In this document: piece by piece, positions 8,884 to 17,562 of the stretch
How positions within the stretch are numbered: the first letter of the stretch is position 1
Layout: every line of letters starts with the position of its first letter
Assembly: GCA_963740065.1 (NCBI GenBank)
Contig: CAVUCS010000004.1
Coordinates: 372,001 to 436,000 of the forward strand
Source of the DNA: DASVDE01 sp963740065
GTDB taxonomy: Bacteria > Actinomycetota > Thermoleophilia > Solirubrobacterales > 70-9
Direction: 5' to 3'
Length of the DNA: 64,000 bases
Translations under genes and position numbers: made by a program
Notes under the pieces: model-generated
Databases searched by the model: none
Seen by the model: only the letters and a program-made list of their open reading frames with translations
What the model was told of the DNA's origin: nothing

Positions 8884-9838
8884 CGACCTGTCTCCCCAGC
8901 AATTCCCCGGCGGCGCTCGCCGGATCAAGCTCGCGCCGCACCACTCGCTCCAAAAGCTCGTTGATCTCCGGATCGTCGGCGACCGTCGCCTCAAGCCGCC
9001 GTCGCATCCGCGAGGTGGCGATCCCCAACACCTCGCTGCGCAGGTTGCGGGCGCGGCGCTCCTCCAGCACCCCCGCCGCCTCGATATGGGCCCGATGCTC
9101 ATCGATCTTTATCGCCAACTCATCAACTCCCTCTCCGCGCGCGGCCTCGGTGCGCAGAACCGGCACTTTCCAGCCGTCCGGGGGCTCGGACAGCGCCAAG
9201 ACGCTGCGCACCTCGCGCACCATCGTGTCGGTCATCGGGTGATCGGCCTTGTTGACGACGATCACGTCGGGGATCTCCATCACGCCGGCCTTCAAAGCCT
9301 GAATCGAGTCGCCCGAGCCGGGCATCAGCGCCAACACGATCGTGTCGGCGTGGTCGACGATGTCGATCTCCGCCTGGCCAACGCCGACGGTCTCAATCAG
9401 CACGTCGTCCTTGCCGGCGGCATCCATCGCCAGCGCCACCTGCAAGGCGGCCTCGGAAAGGCCGCCGAGCGCGCCGCGCGAGGCCATCGAGCGGATGAAG
9501 ACGCCGGGGTCCAGGAAGTGCTCGGAGAGACGAATGCGGTCGCCGAGCAGGGCGCCGCGGGTAAAGGGGCTGGAGGGGTCGATCGAGAGCACCGCGACCT
9601 GGCGCTCGGCCTTGCGCAGCTCGGTGGTCAGCGCCCCGATCAACGTGCTCTTCCCCACCCCCGGGGGGCCGGTGAAACCTACGATCCGCGCTTCGCCGGT
9701 GCGCGGGTAGACCTCGCGGACCAAATCCCAGCCGGCGGGGTCGTCGGACTCGATCAAGGTGATCGCCCGCGCCAAGGCGCGCTTGTCTCCGGCGACGAGG
9801 CGCTCGGCGAGCGGGGCGGTCTTGGCGGTGTCAGCCAC
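8876..9838 (-). CDS. meaB: Methylmalonyl-CoA mutase-associated GTPase MeaB (ArgK-like)
   Basis: 320 residues, the usual family length. G1 (GPPGVGKST) lies near residue 58-66, the switch/Walker B region reads DDVLIETVGVGQAEIDIVDHAD, and the G4 guanine specificity motif is NKAD at about 205. These are hallmarks of the G3E-family chaperone that loads adenosylcobalamin onto methylmalonyl-CoA mutase and protects it from inactivation. The mutase genes themselves are not in this window. Divergent from the acyltransferase at 9868, with 29 bp between the two starts. Confidence 0.95.
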   Translation of the reverse strand: MADTAKTAPLAERLVAGDKRALARAITLIESDDPAGWDLVREVYPRTGEARIVGFTGPPGVGKSTLIGALTTELRKAERQVAVLSIDPSSPFTRGALLGDRIRLSEHFLDPGVFIRSMASRGALGGLSEAALQVALAMDAAGKDDVLIETVGVGQAEIDIVDHADTIVLALMPGSGDSIQALKAGVMEIPDVIVVNKADHPMTDTMVREVRSVLALSEPPDGWKVPVLRTEAARGEGVDELAIKIDEHRAHIEAAGVLEERRARNLRSEVLGIATSRMRRRLEATVADDPEINELLERVVRRELDPASAAGELLGRQVDA

Positions 9839-9867
9839 GGCCGGGCCAGTCTAGAGTCCCGGCCGCC

Positions 9868-10524
9868 GTGATCAGATCAATCCGCTTCGCCGCCCGCAAC
9901 GGGATCCTCAACCACCGCTACGGGCGGCTGCTCTGGCGCTACCTCTGGCGCCGCCTGCTGACTACCGGGGGCAGGCGCTGGACAACCGACGGCATGGTCT
10001 TCCTCGGTCGCCGCTTGGAATTGGAGATCGGCAGAAAGGGACGGCTTCGCTTCGGGCGCTTCGTCTGGATCGGCGACGGCTCAAAGATCCGTTGCCACGA
10101 GGGCGTCGTCGAGATCGGCCGCAAAACCGTGATGGGCCAAGAGTGCACGATCTCCGCCTACCAACGAGTGCGGATCGGCGAACAGTGCGTAATCGCCGAC
10201 CGGGCGATGTTCATCGACTTCGACCACGGAGTAGTTGAGGTCGAGCGGCCGATCCGCGTGCAGGGCATCTACAAGCGCGATGTCGAAGTCGGCTCCAACG
10301 TTTGGATCGGCTACGGAGCCTGCATCCTGCGCGGCGTCCGAGTCGGCGACAACTCGGTGATTGGCACCAACTCCGTGGTCACCAAGGACGTCCCCGCCAA
10401 CGCGATCGTGGGAGGCGTCCCGGCCCGAATCATCCGCATGCGCGAGAACCCCCAACAGCTTCAATGGCCCAACCCCGTCGAGCCCGACCCCGAAGCCTGG
10501 ACCACGCTTCAGCCGCCCAGCTGA
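9868..10524 (+). CDS. Left-handed beta-helix acyltransferase (WbbJ/maltose-acetyltransferase type)
   Basis: 218 residues from GTG 9868. After ~50 basic residues, hexapeptide repeats run from about 70 to 195 (examples GDNSVIGTNSVV, VEVGSNVWIGYGACIL), ending in the family closing motif PANAIVGGVPARIIRMR. A loop holding DFDHG supplies the likely catalytic His. Trimeric enzymes of this kind transfer acetyl or other acyl groups from acyl-CoA to sugars, often in surface polysaccharide synthesis. A TAGAGT -10-like hexamer lies 11 bases before the start, suggesting a very short or absent leader. It converges on the glycosyltransferase cluster, with which it could share a polysaccharide substrate (inference). 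Confidence 0.85.
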   Translation: MIRSIRFAARNGILNHRYGRLLWRYLWRRLLTTGGRRWTTDGMVFLGRRLELEIGRKGRLRFGRFVWIGDGSKIRCHEGVVEIGRKTVMGQECTISAYQRVRIGEQCVIADRAMFIDFDHGVVEVERPIRVQGIYKRDVEVGSNVWIGYGACILRGVRVGDNSVIGTNSVVTKDVPANAIVGGVPARIIRMRENPQQLQWPNPVEPDPEAWTTLQPPS

Positions 10525-10572
10525 TCCCAGGGACGGGAGGCGCGGGGTGCCTCTCGAACGGGCGGATACTCA

Positions 10573-10600
10573 AAATGCCGGTCCAATTGGACCGGCATTT
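10573..10600. terminator. Perfect 28-bp palindrome, bidirectional terminator
   Basis: AAATGCCGGTCC and its exact complement flank a central AATT. The stem therefore ends in TTT on either strand and lies between the convergent acyltransferase and GT4 genes, which suits a two-way intrinsic terminator. Confidence 0.75.
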
Positions 10601-10632
10601 GTCCGGGCGAGGGGCATCTCCTCCTCCCCCGC

Positions 10633-11826
10633 TCAAGCAGGGCGTGGCTCGCCGACCAGGTCGGCGTAGACGGCGGCCGTCTGCTCGGCCACGTCGCCCC
10701 AGTCGAAGCGGCGCACGTGCTCATATGCCTCGGCGACGAGGCGACGGCCGAGATCATCATCGGAGAGGACGCGGATCGCCACCTCGGCGAGAGCGTCGGG
10801 GTCATGAGCGCGGAAGCGCAGGCCGGCCTCCTCATGCGGGACGACTTCGCGCAAGCCGCCGGTGTCAGCGACGATGCAGGGGCAGCCGGAGGCCATCGCC
10901 TCGAGGGCGACGAGGCCAAAGGGCTCATAAATCGAGGGGACCACCGTAAGGTCGGCGATCCGGTAGAGCGAGTGCAGCACGTCGTCGCCGATCCAGCCAA
11001 GGAAGGTGCCGTGCTCCATCAACCCCAGCCCCTCGGCCTGCTTGTGCAACTCCGCCTCATGGGTGCCGGAGCCGGCGACGAGAAAACGCGTCTTTGGCGC
11101 CTCCTCGATAACCCGAGGCATCGCCTCCAAGGCAAGCTGGAAACCCTTCTCGTAGACGAGGCGGCCGATCAGTAGCACCAGCTTCTCGTCGGGCGCGGCG
11201 AACTCGGAGCGCAAGCGAGCCAGCTCGGCCGGATCGGTTGGGGGTAGGTCGTCCGGATCGATCCCGTTGGGAATCACTGTCACCCGCTCCTCCTCGACCC
11301 CGAAGATGTCGGCGATCTGCTCGCGCATGTAGTGAGAGCAGGCGATCACCCGCTCAGAACGATTGGTGATCCAGCGCTCGACCCCGTGGATGTAGGTCTG
11401 AGGGTGCTCCTCGACCCAGCCCTGGTGACGCCCATGCTCGGTGGCGTGGATCGTCGTCACCAGCGGCGCGTCAAAGCGCTTCGCGAGGTGATCGCAGGCG
11501 TTGGCGACGAGCCAGTCGTGGCCGTGGACGAGGTCGAATTCGTAGCGGTCCCCCAACTCCACCCCGGCCGCGAGCATGTCGGAGTTCATCCGCTCGACCC
11601 AGGTGACGAACTCGCCGAGGTCGGTGGGGCGCTTCGGCTCGCGGATGCGGTGGACGATGACGCCGTTGACGCGCTCCTGCGCCGGAGACTCCTCTCCCCC
11701 GCGAGTGAGGACGTGGACCTCGACGTCACGCTCAACCAGGGCCTCGGAGAGCTTGCGCACATGGCGGGCAAGACCGCCTTCTATGAGCGGCGGGTATTCC
11801 CAGGAGAGGATCAGGACGCGGGTCAT
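10633..11826 (-). CDS. GT4-family glucosyltransferase (Rv3032/glycogen-synthase-like)
   Basis: 397 residues. The N-terminal Rossmann domain starts LILSWEYPPLIEGGLARHV, with the acceptor-site HGHDWL and TTIHATEHGRH; the C-terminal nucleotide-sugar domain has LLIGRLVYEKGF and the EX7E-like SIYEPFGLVALEAMASG typical of GT4. It resembles actinobacterial alpha-1,4-glucosyltransferases acting from ADP- or UDP-glucose. Its ATGA overlaps the GH57 gene stop, so the two are translationally coupled. The order methyltransferase-GH57-GT4 equals mycobacterial Rv3030-Rv3031-Rv3032, which make methylglucose lipopolysaccharide. A plain glycogen role is the alternative. Confidence 0.9.
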   Translation of the reverse strand: MTRVLILSWEYPPLIEGGLARHVRKLSEALVERDVEVHVLTRGGEESPAQERVNGVIVHRIREPKRPTDLGEFVTWVERMNSDMLAAGVELGDRYEFDLVHGHDWLVANACDHLAKRFDAPLVTTIHATEHGRHQGWVEEHPQTYIHGVERWITNRSERVIACSHYMREQIADIFGVEEERVTVIPNGIDPDDLPPTDPAELARLRSEFAAPDEKLVLLIGRLVYEKGFQLALEAMPRVIEEAPKTRFLVAGSGTHEAELHKQAEGLGLMEHGTFLGWIGDDVLHSLYRIADLTVVPSIYEPFGLVALEAMASGCPCIVADTGGLREVVPHEEAGLRFRAHDPDALAEVAIRVLSDDDLGRRLVAEAYEHVRRFDWGDVAEQTAAVYADLVGEPRPA

Positions 11827-13292
11827 GGCTGCAACATCGGCGAAAGGCTCAGATCGGGGGCAAGAGCACGCATGCGAGGGTCGCTGATGACGGCAGAGTC
11901 TATGGCCTTAAACGCCGCTTCCGAATGAAACGTGGCCCGCTGGAAGGCGTAGTCGCCGGCTTGGCCCCGTTTGTCGAGAAAGGCCCAGTCACTGGATTGG
12001 ACGGCGAGCAGCTCCCGCGCGGCACGCATGGCGGCCGGCTCAGGCAGGCCACGGGAGAGCGCCCGCAGTAAGCGCAACTCCAACCGCCGCGCCCCCCAAG
12101 CAAGGTCGGCAACCGGCGGCGAGTCCCAAGTGCGGAAGTCCTTCCCCTCCCCCCACGTCGAGGCCTTCAGCGATCCCCCTTTCATGCCGAGTTCGTCTTT
12201 ATTCCCGCTATGCGGGAATAAAGACGAACTCGGCGAGGAGGAGGGGGCGTGCTCGGCCAGGGCTTCGGGAACGGTTAGGAGGCGCACGCCGGCGGCCTCG
12301 GCGCCGGCCAGAACTTCGCGCAGCCAGACCGGGCCCTCGCTCCACCAGTGCCCGATCAGCTCGGTGTCGATCGCGAAGGTGAGCAAACCGCGACGACCGC
12401 GGGTGCGAGAGAACTCACCGAGGCGATCCGCCGCGGCGGCGAGGAACTCTTCCGCCTGGCGGCGTGCCACCTCCTCGGCGGCGGCCGGGTCGTAGCCACC
12501 GCCGCCGATCCGCCAGATCCGCACGCCGCGCAGCGATTTGCCGGCGAACTGCGCGTGAGCGGGGTCCGAGGGATAGCCGTCCAGCGACCAGAGCCACTGG
12601 ATCGCGTCCCAGTCGATCGGCAGCGCCACCGGGCCCGCTTCCGTCGCCACTGGAGTGAGAGCGTCCAGCGGCGCCTGGTGCTCGCTCTGATCGACGCAGA
12701 ACCAGCGCACCCCCTCCTCGGCAAGCCGCCACTCCATTCCGGGGCCGTAAGCGCACTCCGGCAGCCAGAACCCCCCATCCCAACCAAATCGTCGCCGGTG
12801 CGAGCGGATCCCGGCGTCGAGTTGCAGCCGCAGGCCCTCGCGGGTCGCCAGCAACGGCAACAGCGCGTGGGTCGCGGCTGAGGCGGCAAGCGCAATGCGC
12901 CCCTCTCGCTCCGCTTCGCGAAACGGCAGCAACGGATCGCCGCCCGCGGCATCTAGCAGCTCTAAGGCCCGCCGATATCGCGCCAGCTCACCCTCGCAGG
13001 CGCTCCGACACTCCAAAGGCACCTCGGGCGCATCGGCTTCCGCCGCGCCGATCCGCCAGTCGATCAGAAACCGCCGCAGCCGCTCCTGCGTTCCGGCGTC
13101 CTCCAGCTGATCCGCCAGCACCGGGGTCACGGTCATCGTCAGCTGGTCCGCCACTTCCAAAACGGGGAGATAGGAGCGGATTACCGCGTCAAACAGCCAC
13201 TCCTCACCAAAGGGATAGGTGCCGAACCCCTCCACATAGGGCATGTGGCTATGCAGAACGATGGCGAGGTCGCCGACTGTCTTTTCAGACAT
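11823..13292 (-). CDS. GH57 alpha-glucan branching-type enzyme (DUF1957 / Rv3031-like)
   Basis: 489 residues from ATG 13292 (MSEKTVGDLAIVLHSHMPYV); ATG 13313 is possible but overlaps the upstream gene more. The catalytic barrel has the HSHMPY strand, the nucleophile region WLPECAYGPGMEWRL with Glu, and the acid region FAIDTELIGHWWSEG with Asp, as in GH57 branching enzymes. A C-terminal helical domain ends DWAFLDKRGQAGDYAF. Between the two parts, near residues 360-380, sits a foreign-looking segment PSSSLFPHSGNKDELGMK encoded by a ~49-bp perfect palindrome that recurs in EgtB. Coupled to the GT4 gene downstream (ATGA) and the methyltransferase upstream (8-nt overlap). Likely branches an intracellular alpha-glucan, methylated or not. 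Confidence 0.88.
   Translation of the reverse strand: MSEKTVGDLAIVLHSHMPYVEGFGTYPFGEEWLFDAVIRSYLPVLEVADQLTMTVTPVLADQLEDAGTQERLRRFLIDWRIGAAEADAPEVPLECRSACEGELARYRRALELLDAAGGDPLLPFREAEREGRIALAASAATHALLPLLATREGLRLQLDAGIRSHRRRFGWDGGFWLPECAYGPGMEWRLAEEGVRWFCVDQSEHQAPLDALTPVATEAGPVALPIDWDAIQWLWSLDGYPSDPAHAQFAGKSLRGVRIWRIGGGGYDPAAAEEVARRQAEEFLAAAADRLGEFSRTRGRRGLLTFAIDTELIGHWWSEGPVWLREVLAGAEAAGVRLLTVPEALAEHAPSSSPSSSLFPHSGNKDELGMKGGSLKASTWGEGKDFRTWDSPPVADLAWGARRLELRLLRALSRGLPEPAAMRAARELLAVQSSDWAFLDKRGQAGDYAFQRATFHSEAAFKAIDSAVISDPRMRALAPDLSLSPMLQP
12186..12234. repeat. In-frame palindromic element, copy 1 (inside GH57 gene)
   Basis: Two perfect 23-base arms (12186-12208 and 12212-12234) flank the loop TAT. 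Read on the minus strand, in the frame of the GH57 gene, it encodes PSSSLFPHSGNKDELG. It contains AT-rich codons (TTA, AAT, AAA) unusual for this genome. Copy 2 is at 47057-47107. The arms differ between copies only by changes that preserve pairing. Confidence 0.9.
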
Positions 13293-14046
13293 GACAGACG
13301 GCGAGGAAATCAAGCGCCATGTCGAGGTCGCTTGCCTTCAGCCGGAAGTCGGACGCGGCGATCGCGGGGGTGAAGCGATCGTAGAAGGGCTTGGTGAGGC
13401 GCAGAGCTCTGTGGGCCGAATCCCAGCCCAGCTTGATTGCGATTTCGTGCGCCCGCAGCTTGCGCGCGTGGAAGAGGCCCAGCATCTCGACTCTCGGAAA
13501 GTGCTCTTCGCAGAGGTCGCGAAACTCCCCCGCTCGGTATTCGCGCACGTGCCACGGGTTGTCGGACTTCTCCGCCCCCGGCGGCGCCAAGGTCAACAGA
13601 TTGGGGGTGGAGAGATAGGCGACCCCACCGGGAGCCAACATCGACTTGAAGTGCTCGAGGATCGCGCCCGCGTCCTGGACGTGCTCGATCGTCTGCAGGA
13701 AGACGACGACATCGCAGGGATCGGCGAAGCTCTCAACCAAGTCACGCTCGAAGCGCAGATTGGGACGTCGATAGCGCAGCCGCGCGTGCTCGTGAGCCTC
13801 CGGGTTGGCGTCTACCCCGACGGCGCTCTCCGCTGACCCCGCCAGGACATTTGAGCCGTAGCCCTCACCACAGGCCATGTCGACCACCCGCTTGCCCCCC
13901 ACCCGGGCGGCGATCCATTCATAGACGACCAGGTGACGCCGGTACCAATAGTTCTCCTCGGGGACGTCGGGCAGTGTCCGCTCCCCGGTCAACGGCAGCG
14001 GCGGCACCCCGGGAGGCTGGTTGAGCTGAAGGAATTCGCGCTCCAT
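13285..14046 (-). CDS. SAM-dependent methyltransferase (Rv3030-like position)
   Basis: 253 residues from ATG 14046 (MEREFLQLNQPPGVPPLPLTG). Class I Rossmann methyltransferase: motif I VVDMACGEGYGSNVL near residue 58-72, motif II acidic Asp in AVGVDANPEA, and post-motif QTIEHVQDAGAIL with VAYLSTPNLLTLAPPG. The leading TGERTLPDVPEENYWYRRHLV stretch is characteristic of methyltransferases adjoining GH57 glucan enzymes (family association, from memory). In mycobacteria the corresponding gene is thought to methylate a glucan. Only 30 bp separate it from a second, divergent methyltransferase gene. Confidence 0.85.
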   Translation of the reverse strand: MEREFLQLNQPPGVPPLPLTGERTLPDVPEENYWYRRHLVVYEWIAARVGGKRVVDMACGEGYGSNVLAGSAESAVGVDANPEAHEHARLRYRRPNLRFERDLVESFADPCDVVVFLQTIEHVQDAGAILEHFKSMLAPGGVAYLSTPNLLTLAPPGAEKSDNPWHVREYRAGEFRDLCEEHFPRVEMLGLFHARKLRAHEIAIKLGWDSAHRALRLTKPFYDRFTPAIAASDFRLKASDLDMALDFLAVCHV

Positions 14047-14076
14047 TCGAACCGAGACCGTATTGTTCCCGGGCCG
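14047..14076. promoter_or_regulatory. 30-bp divergent promoter spacer between two methyltransferases
   Basis: Only 30 bases separate two divergent start codons, so at least one transcript must be leaderless or start inside the other gene. A TATTGT hexamer at about 14061-14066 would place a plus-strand start near the ATG at 14077. No extended leader or ribosome-binding site fits. Confidence 0.35.
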
Positions 14077-14994
14077 ATGCCGGCCTCCCCGACAGCCACC
14101 CCCGAGCACATTAAGGACGTCAACACCCGCTACCACGACGCGGCGGCGGACGAGTACGACGCCAAGTGGGGGATCGACTTTGGCGACACCGGTCAGGAAC
14201 AGGTGCGGCTGAAGCTGGTCAAGGCGCTGGGGGGACTGGACCGACCCAGCCTCGGCGACGGCCTGGAGATCGGCTCCGGCACCGGCTACTTCTCCCTCAA
14301 CCTCCTGCAAATGGGGGCGATTGACCGGCTCACCGCGACCGATATCTCCCCGGGGATGCTTAGACGCCTCTCGGCGACCGCCGAAACACTCGGCCTGGAT
14401 GTCAACACGGTCGTCACCGAAGCGGAAACCCTGCCCTTCGACGACGAGAGCTTCGACCTTGTCTTTGGTCACGCGGTCCTACACCACATCCCCGACCTCG
14501 AAAAGGCCTTTTCGGAATTCCGCCGCGTGTTGCGACCCGGCGGCGTAATCGCCTTCGCCGGCGAGCCCTCGCGCTATGGCGACCGGCTGGCGGCGGCGCC
14601 GAAGCGAATCGGAATGGCGGCGGCGCCGATCTGGCGCCGATTGGTCAAAGCGCAGCCGCGCGGCGTCCCTGAAGCCGAGCAGTCTCACGGGCACTCGCTG
14701 GAGGGAGAAGTCGACGTCCACGCCTTCGCCCCGGCGGACTTGCGCCGGATACTGAGCACGAGTGGCTTCGAGCATCGCCACGTCGGCGGCGAGGAGCTTC
14801 TCTCCAACGCTTGGGGCTGGGGTCTACGCACGGTCGAATCGACCGCGGAGCCGGAGACGATCTCCTTCGGCTGGCGCCGCTTTGCCTTCCGCAGCTACAT
14901 AGCCCTGCAAAAGGTCGACACCAAGGTGCTGGAGCCCCACCTGCCGGCCGAGCTCTTCTACAACCTGCTCGTCTCCGGCCGCAAGCCTGCCTGA
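14077..14994 (+). CDS. SAM-dependent methyltransferase (Methyltransf_11 type)
   Basis: 305 residues from ATG 14077 (MPASPTATPEHIKDVNTRYHD). The SAM domain shows motif I LEIGSGTGYFSLNLL, ATDISPGMLRRL, the AETLPFDDESFDLVFGHAVLHH stretch, and FRRVLRPGGVIAF. The C-terminal ~130 residues include a helical extension (GEVDVHAFAPADLRRIL) and a bulky aromatic tail. The substrate is not evident; lipid, quinone and sugar methylases share this architecture. Its location beside the GH57/GT4/methyltransferase group recalls that the mycobacterial MGLP locus also carries two methyltransferases, which makes a role in methylated glucan synthesis possible. Confidence 0.82.
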   Translation: MPASPTATPEHIKDVNTRYHDAAADEYDAKWGIDFGDTGQEQVRLKLVKALGGLDRPSLGDGLEIGSGTGYFSLNLLQMGAIDRLTATDISPGMLRRLSATAETLGLDVNTVVTEAETLPFDDESFDLVFGHAVLHHIPDLEKAFSEFRRVLRPGGVIAFAGEPSRYGDRLAAAPKRIGMAAAPIWRRLVKAQPRGVPEAEQSHGHSLEGEVDVHAFAPADLRRILSTSGFEHRHVGGEELLSNAWGWGLRTVESTAEPETISFGWRRFAFRSYIALQKVDTKVLEPHLPAELFYNLLVSGRKPA

Positions 14995-15031
14995 AGCGAA
15001 CGCGTTGGACTTTTTGGTGGCAATAGCCCCC

Positions 15032-16132
15032 TCAAAGTCGCACGCGGTAGAGCTTGACCCTCGAGTCGAAGCCCTTTAGGCGTCTCTCGCCCGCGAAGGA
15101 GTAGCTGAAGCCCTCGCCGGCAGCCTCCCGCGCAGCCACGTCGGTGAGCACGCTGCCCGGCTTGGCAACGCCCGTGATGCGACTGGCGAGATTGACGGAG
15201 CGGCCGTAATAGTCGCCCGCCTGCGCGAGGACCGGCCCGAAGGCAACCCCGGCGCGCAAACGGGGGAACTCCTCGCCTTCCTGCTCGGAAGCCTCTATCA
15301 GGCGCATGGTCGCGTCCATCAGCGCCTCGGCGTCGGAGGAGACCAGCATCGCCGCGTCGCCAATCGTCTTCACCAGGCGCACCGGCGGCTCGGCGACCGC
15401 CGTCGCCATCTCCTCCAGACGACCGGCGACGAGGCCGAGCTCCTCGGGAGCTATCTCCTCGCCGAGCTTGGTGAAGCCGACGAGGTCGGCGAAACAGACC
15501 GCGACCTCGATCGTGCCGCGGATCTCCCCGGAGGCAAGGTCGGCGGTACCGATCACGTCGCGCCGCACCTGCTCCAGCATGTGGGTCCGCTGCGCATAGA
15601 GCAGGGTCGGCTCGAAGATCGGCAGCATGTACTCGGCGGCCGCGGCGAAGCGCAGCGCCAGGTCGCGCTCGGTGTCGCCGGGCTGCATCAGAGTGCGAAT
15701 AACCAGCTCGCGATTGGCCTCCGCGATCCGCGCCGTGCCCATCCCGATCGTCCGCGCCACCTGAAGCATCCCCTCCTCGGGCAGGCCCGCGTCGAGGAAT
15801 GCCTTGATCCGCCGCGCCGCCTCAACGTCGGCCTCGGTGCCGCGGCGCTCGTCGGGGTCCGGCGCGGGCAGGCCGAGCGCCGCGGTGAAGCGCTGCACGA
15901 GGCTCATCTCGACCCCCGCCTTCTCCGCCACCTCGCGCAGGGTGAGGAGAGGACCGTCGCCGGCCAGCGAGCGCTCAACCGGGAGCAGCGTCAGCCGGCC
16001 GGCGGCGACCGCGTCACGCAACTCATCCAGCGAGACCCCTTCGCCGGCCAAGCGCTCCAACAGCTGGCGCCGCGCTTCGCGAGCCTCGCCCTCGACACCC
16101 TCCAGCAGTCCTTCTCTCTCGAAGTCGATCAC
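15032..16132 (-). CDS. Class III adenylate cyclase with N-terminal regulatory domain (Rv1264-like)
   Basis: 366 residues from GTG 16132; its GTGA overlaps the gamma-glutamyltransferase stop. Residues ~1-165 are an all-helical autoregulatory domain like the pH-responsive one of mycobacterial Rv1264. The cyclase domain (~190-366) has both metal aspartates (CFADLVGFTKL, KTIGDAAMLV) and the transition-state Asn/Arg in GRSVNLASRI. It makes cAMP from ATP as a head-to-tail homodimer, with no membrane segment. The gene ends the parA-ftsZ-ggt-cyclase run, an unusual operon partner for ftsZ. A CRP-like site lies at 63119-63136 in the same window. Confidence 0.92.
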   Translation of the reverse strand: MIDFEREGLLEGVEGEAREARRQLLERLAGEGVSLDELRDAVAAGRLTLLPVERSLAGDGPLLTLREVAEKAGVEMSLVQRFTAALGLPAPDPDERRGTEADVEAARRIKAFLDAGLPEEGMLQVARTIGMGTARIAEANRELVIRTLMQPGDTERDLALRFAAAAEYMLPIFEPTLLYAQRTHMLEQVRRDVIGTADLASGEIRGTIEVAVCFADLVGFTKLGEEIAPEELGLVAGRLEEMATAVAEPPVRLVKTIGDAAMLVSSDAEALMDATMRLIEASEQEGEEFPRLRAGVAFGPVLAQAGDYYGRSVNLASRITGVAKPGSVLTDVAAREAAGEGFSYSFAGERRLKGFDSRVKLYRVRL

Positions 16133-17553
16133 GCGGTGGCCACTGCCCCACCGCGGCGCGGGTCGCCGCCGCCACTGAGAGCGCCTGTGAGCGGATCGCA
16201 CGCGACGGCCTGCACGCCGCCGAAGAATAGGTTGATCTGAGGCCGACGGGCAACCGATACCCCGCGTGCCTCCAACCGCGACAGCGACGCCTCGTCGACC
16301 CCTGGCTCGGCTTGGACGATTCCCCCCTCGTAGTGCAAGCGCGGCGCCCGCACCGCCTCACCGGCGCCCATCCCTTCCTCGATCGCGCGGACGATCGTCT
16401 GCAGGATCGCCGAGCGGATGCGGTTGGAGCCGGCGCTGCCGAGGCCCAGTTCGATCTGCCCGTCCCGCAGGACCACCGTCGGGGCCATCATCGACGGCAC
16501 CCGCCGCCCGGGCGCGATTGAGTGGAAACCGAGCGGGTTGAGGTCTTCCTCCCCCAGCATGTTGTTGAGGATTACGCCGGTGCCGGGAACGAGCACACCC
16601 GAGCCGGAGCCGTTGGAACAGGTGACGCTGGCGCACATGCCGTCACCGTCGAGCGCCGAGATATGGGTGGTCGAGCCGAGCAGGTCGCCGCGAGCCTCAT
16701 TCGCGGCCCCGATCGCTTCGACCAGTTGTTCGGGGCCGCTCCGCTCCCCCAACCGCTCCAGCACCTCGAGGCTGTAGGCGATCAGGGTGCCACCCGAGGA
16801 GGGCCGCGGGTTGGTCAGAACTTCGGCGTCGCGAAATCGAGTTCGGAGCGGCTCGCGCTCGACCGCCTCGTAGCCCGCCAGGTCGGCGGGGCCGAGCGTG
16901 CCGCCACCCTCGATCACAGCCTCGCTCAGCGCCATAGCGATGTCGCCGCGATAGAACGGCTCCGCGCCCTCGGCGCCGAAGCGCTCGAGCGCCCCGGCCA
17001 GTTCTGGGAAACGGAAGGTCTCGCCTTCGCGCAGCGTGTGCCCTTCCGGCGCATACAACCCCCGCGTGCCGGGCAAACGATCGTGGATCGGCTCCAGAAT
17101 GTCGAGGATGTAGGCCTGCTCAGCGTTGACTGAGGCGCCGCTGCGGGCGAGAGCGATGCCCGGCTTGACCAGCTCGGCGAGCGGCGCGGAGCCGAAGCGC
17201 TTCAGCGCCAACTCCAGCCCTGCCGCGGTTCCTGGCACCCCGCACGAAGCCGGCCCGACGTAGAACGTCTGAACGGTCTCTTCATCGAAGTGGACCGGGA
17301 CCGGGACCAGCTCAGCGCGCCGCTCCGTCTTATCCAACCCCGGGGCCGCGACGAAAAAGTCGATCAGGACAGTTTCCTCGCCGCGGTGAACCATCATGAA
17401 ACCGCCGGCGCCGAATCCGGTCAGCGGACTCTCGACCGCGAATGAAGCCAGCACAGCGCAAACCGCGGCATCGACGGCGTTACCGCCCTCGCGTAGAACA
17501 TTCGCCCCCGCCTCGGCGGTGATCGGGTGGCCGGCGGCAACGACCCCACTCAT
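16129..17553 (-). CDS. Gamma-glutamyltransferase family (Ntn-hydrolase)
   Basis: 474 residues, shorter than secreted GGTs of ~580 and without a signal peptide, so probably cytosolic. The autoprocessing site is clear: Thr in GSTTHISALDGDGMCAS near residue 300 becomes the nucleophile of the small subunit. NPRPSSGGT precedes it, and NNMLGEEDLNPLGFH plus MMAPTVVLRDGQIELGLGSAG follow. Shorter GGT-like proteins act on glutathione-like, mycothiol-adduct or poly-glutamyl compounds; which applies here is open. It starts 9 nt after the ftsZ stop and overlaps the cyclase gene (GTGA), so all are probably one transcript. Confidence 0.88.
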   Translation of the reverse strand: MSGVVAAGHPITAEAGANVLREGGNAVDAAVCAVLASFAVESPLTGFGAGGFMMVHRGEETVLIDFFVAAPGLDKTERRAELVPVPVHFDEETVQTFYVGPASCGVPGTAAGLELALKRFGSAPLAELVKPGIALARSGASVNAEQAYILDILEPIHDRLPGTRGLYAPEGHTLREGETFRFPELAGALERFGAEGAEPFYRGDIAMALSEAVIEGGGTLGPADLAGYEAVEREPLRTRFRDAEVLTNPRPSSGGTLIAYSLEVLERLGERSGPEQLVEAIGAANEARGDLLGSTTHISALDGDGMCASVTCSNGSGSGVLVPGTGVILNNMLGEEDLNPLGFHSIAPGRRVPSMMAPTVVLRDGQIELGLGSAGSNRIRSAILQTIVRAIEEGMGAGEAVRAPRLHYEGGIVQAEPGVDEASLSRLEARGVSVARRPQINLFFGGVQAVACDPLTGALSGGGDPRRGGAVATA

Positions 17554-17562
17554 CGCGCGGGC

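Noticed and set aside
8884..9102. Extending the PRC-barrel-like protein to a start at 9102
   Set aside because: The added part is Arg/Cys/Trp-rich and reads antisense-like through meaB; the domain starts at 8883.
12186..12234. Reading NKDEL in the palindrome peptide as an ER retention signal
   Set aside because: It is internal, in a bacterium, and set by the palindrome sequence.
12186..12234. Palindrome as an ordinary transcription terminator
   Set aside because: It lies inside a continuous reading frame, far from the gene end, and the copy in egtB is also in mid-gene.
13285..14472. Extending the methyltransferase start to 14472
   Set aside because: The extra ~140 residues are antisense to the next gene and show no domain; the family start is at 14046.
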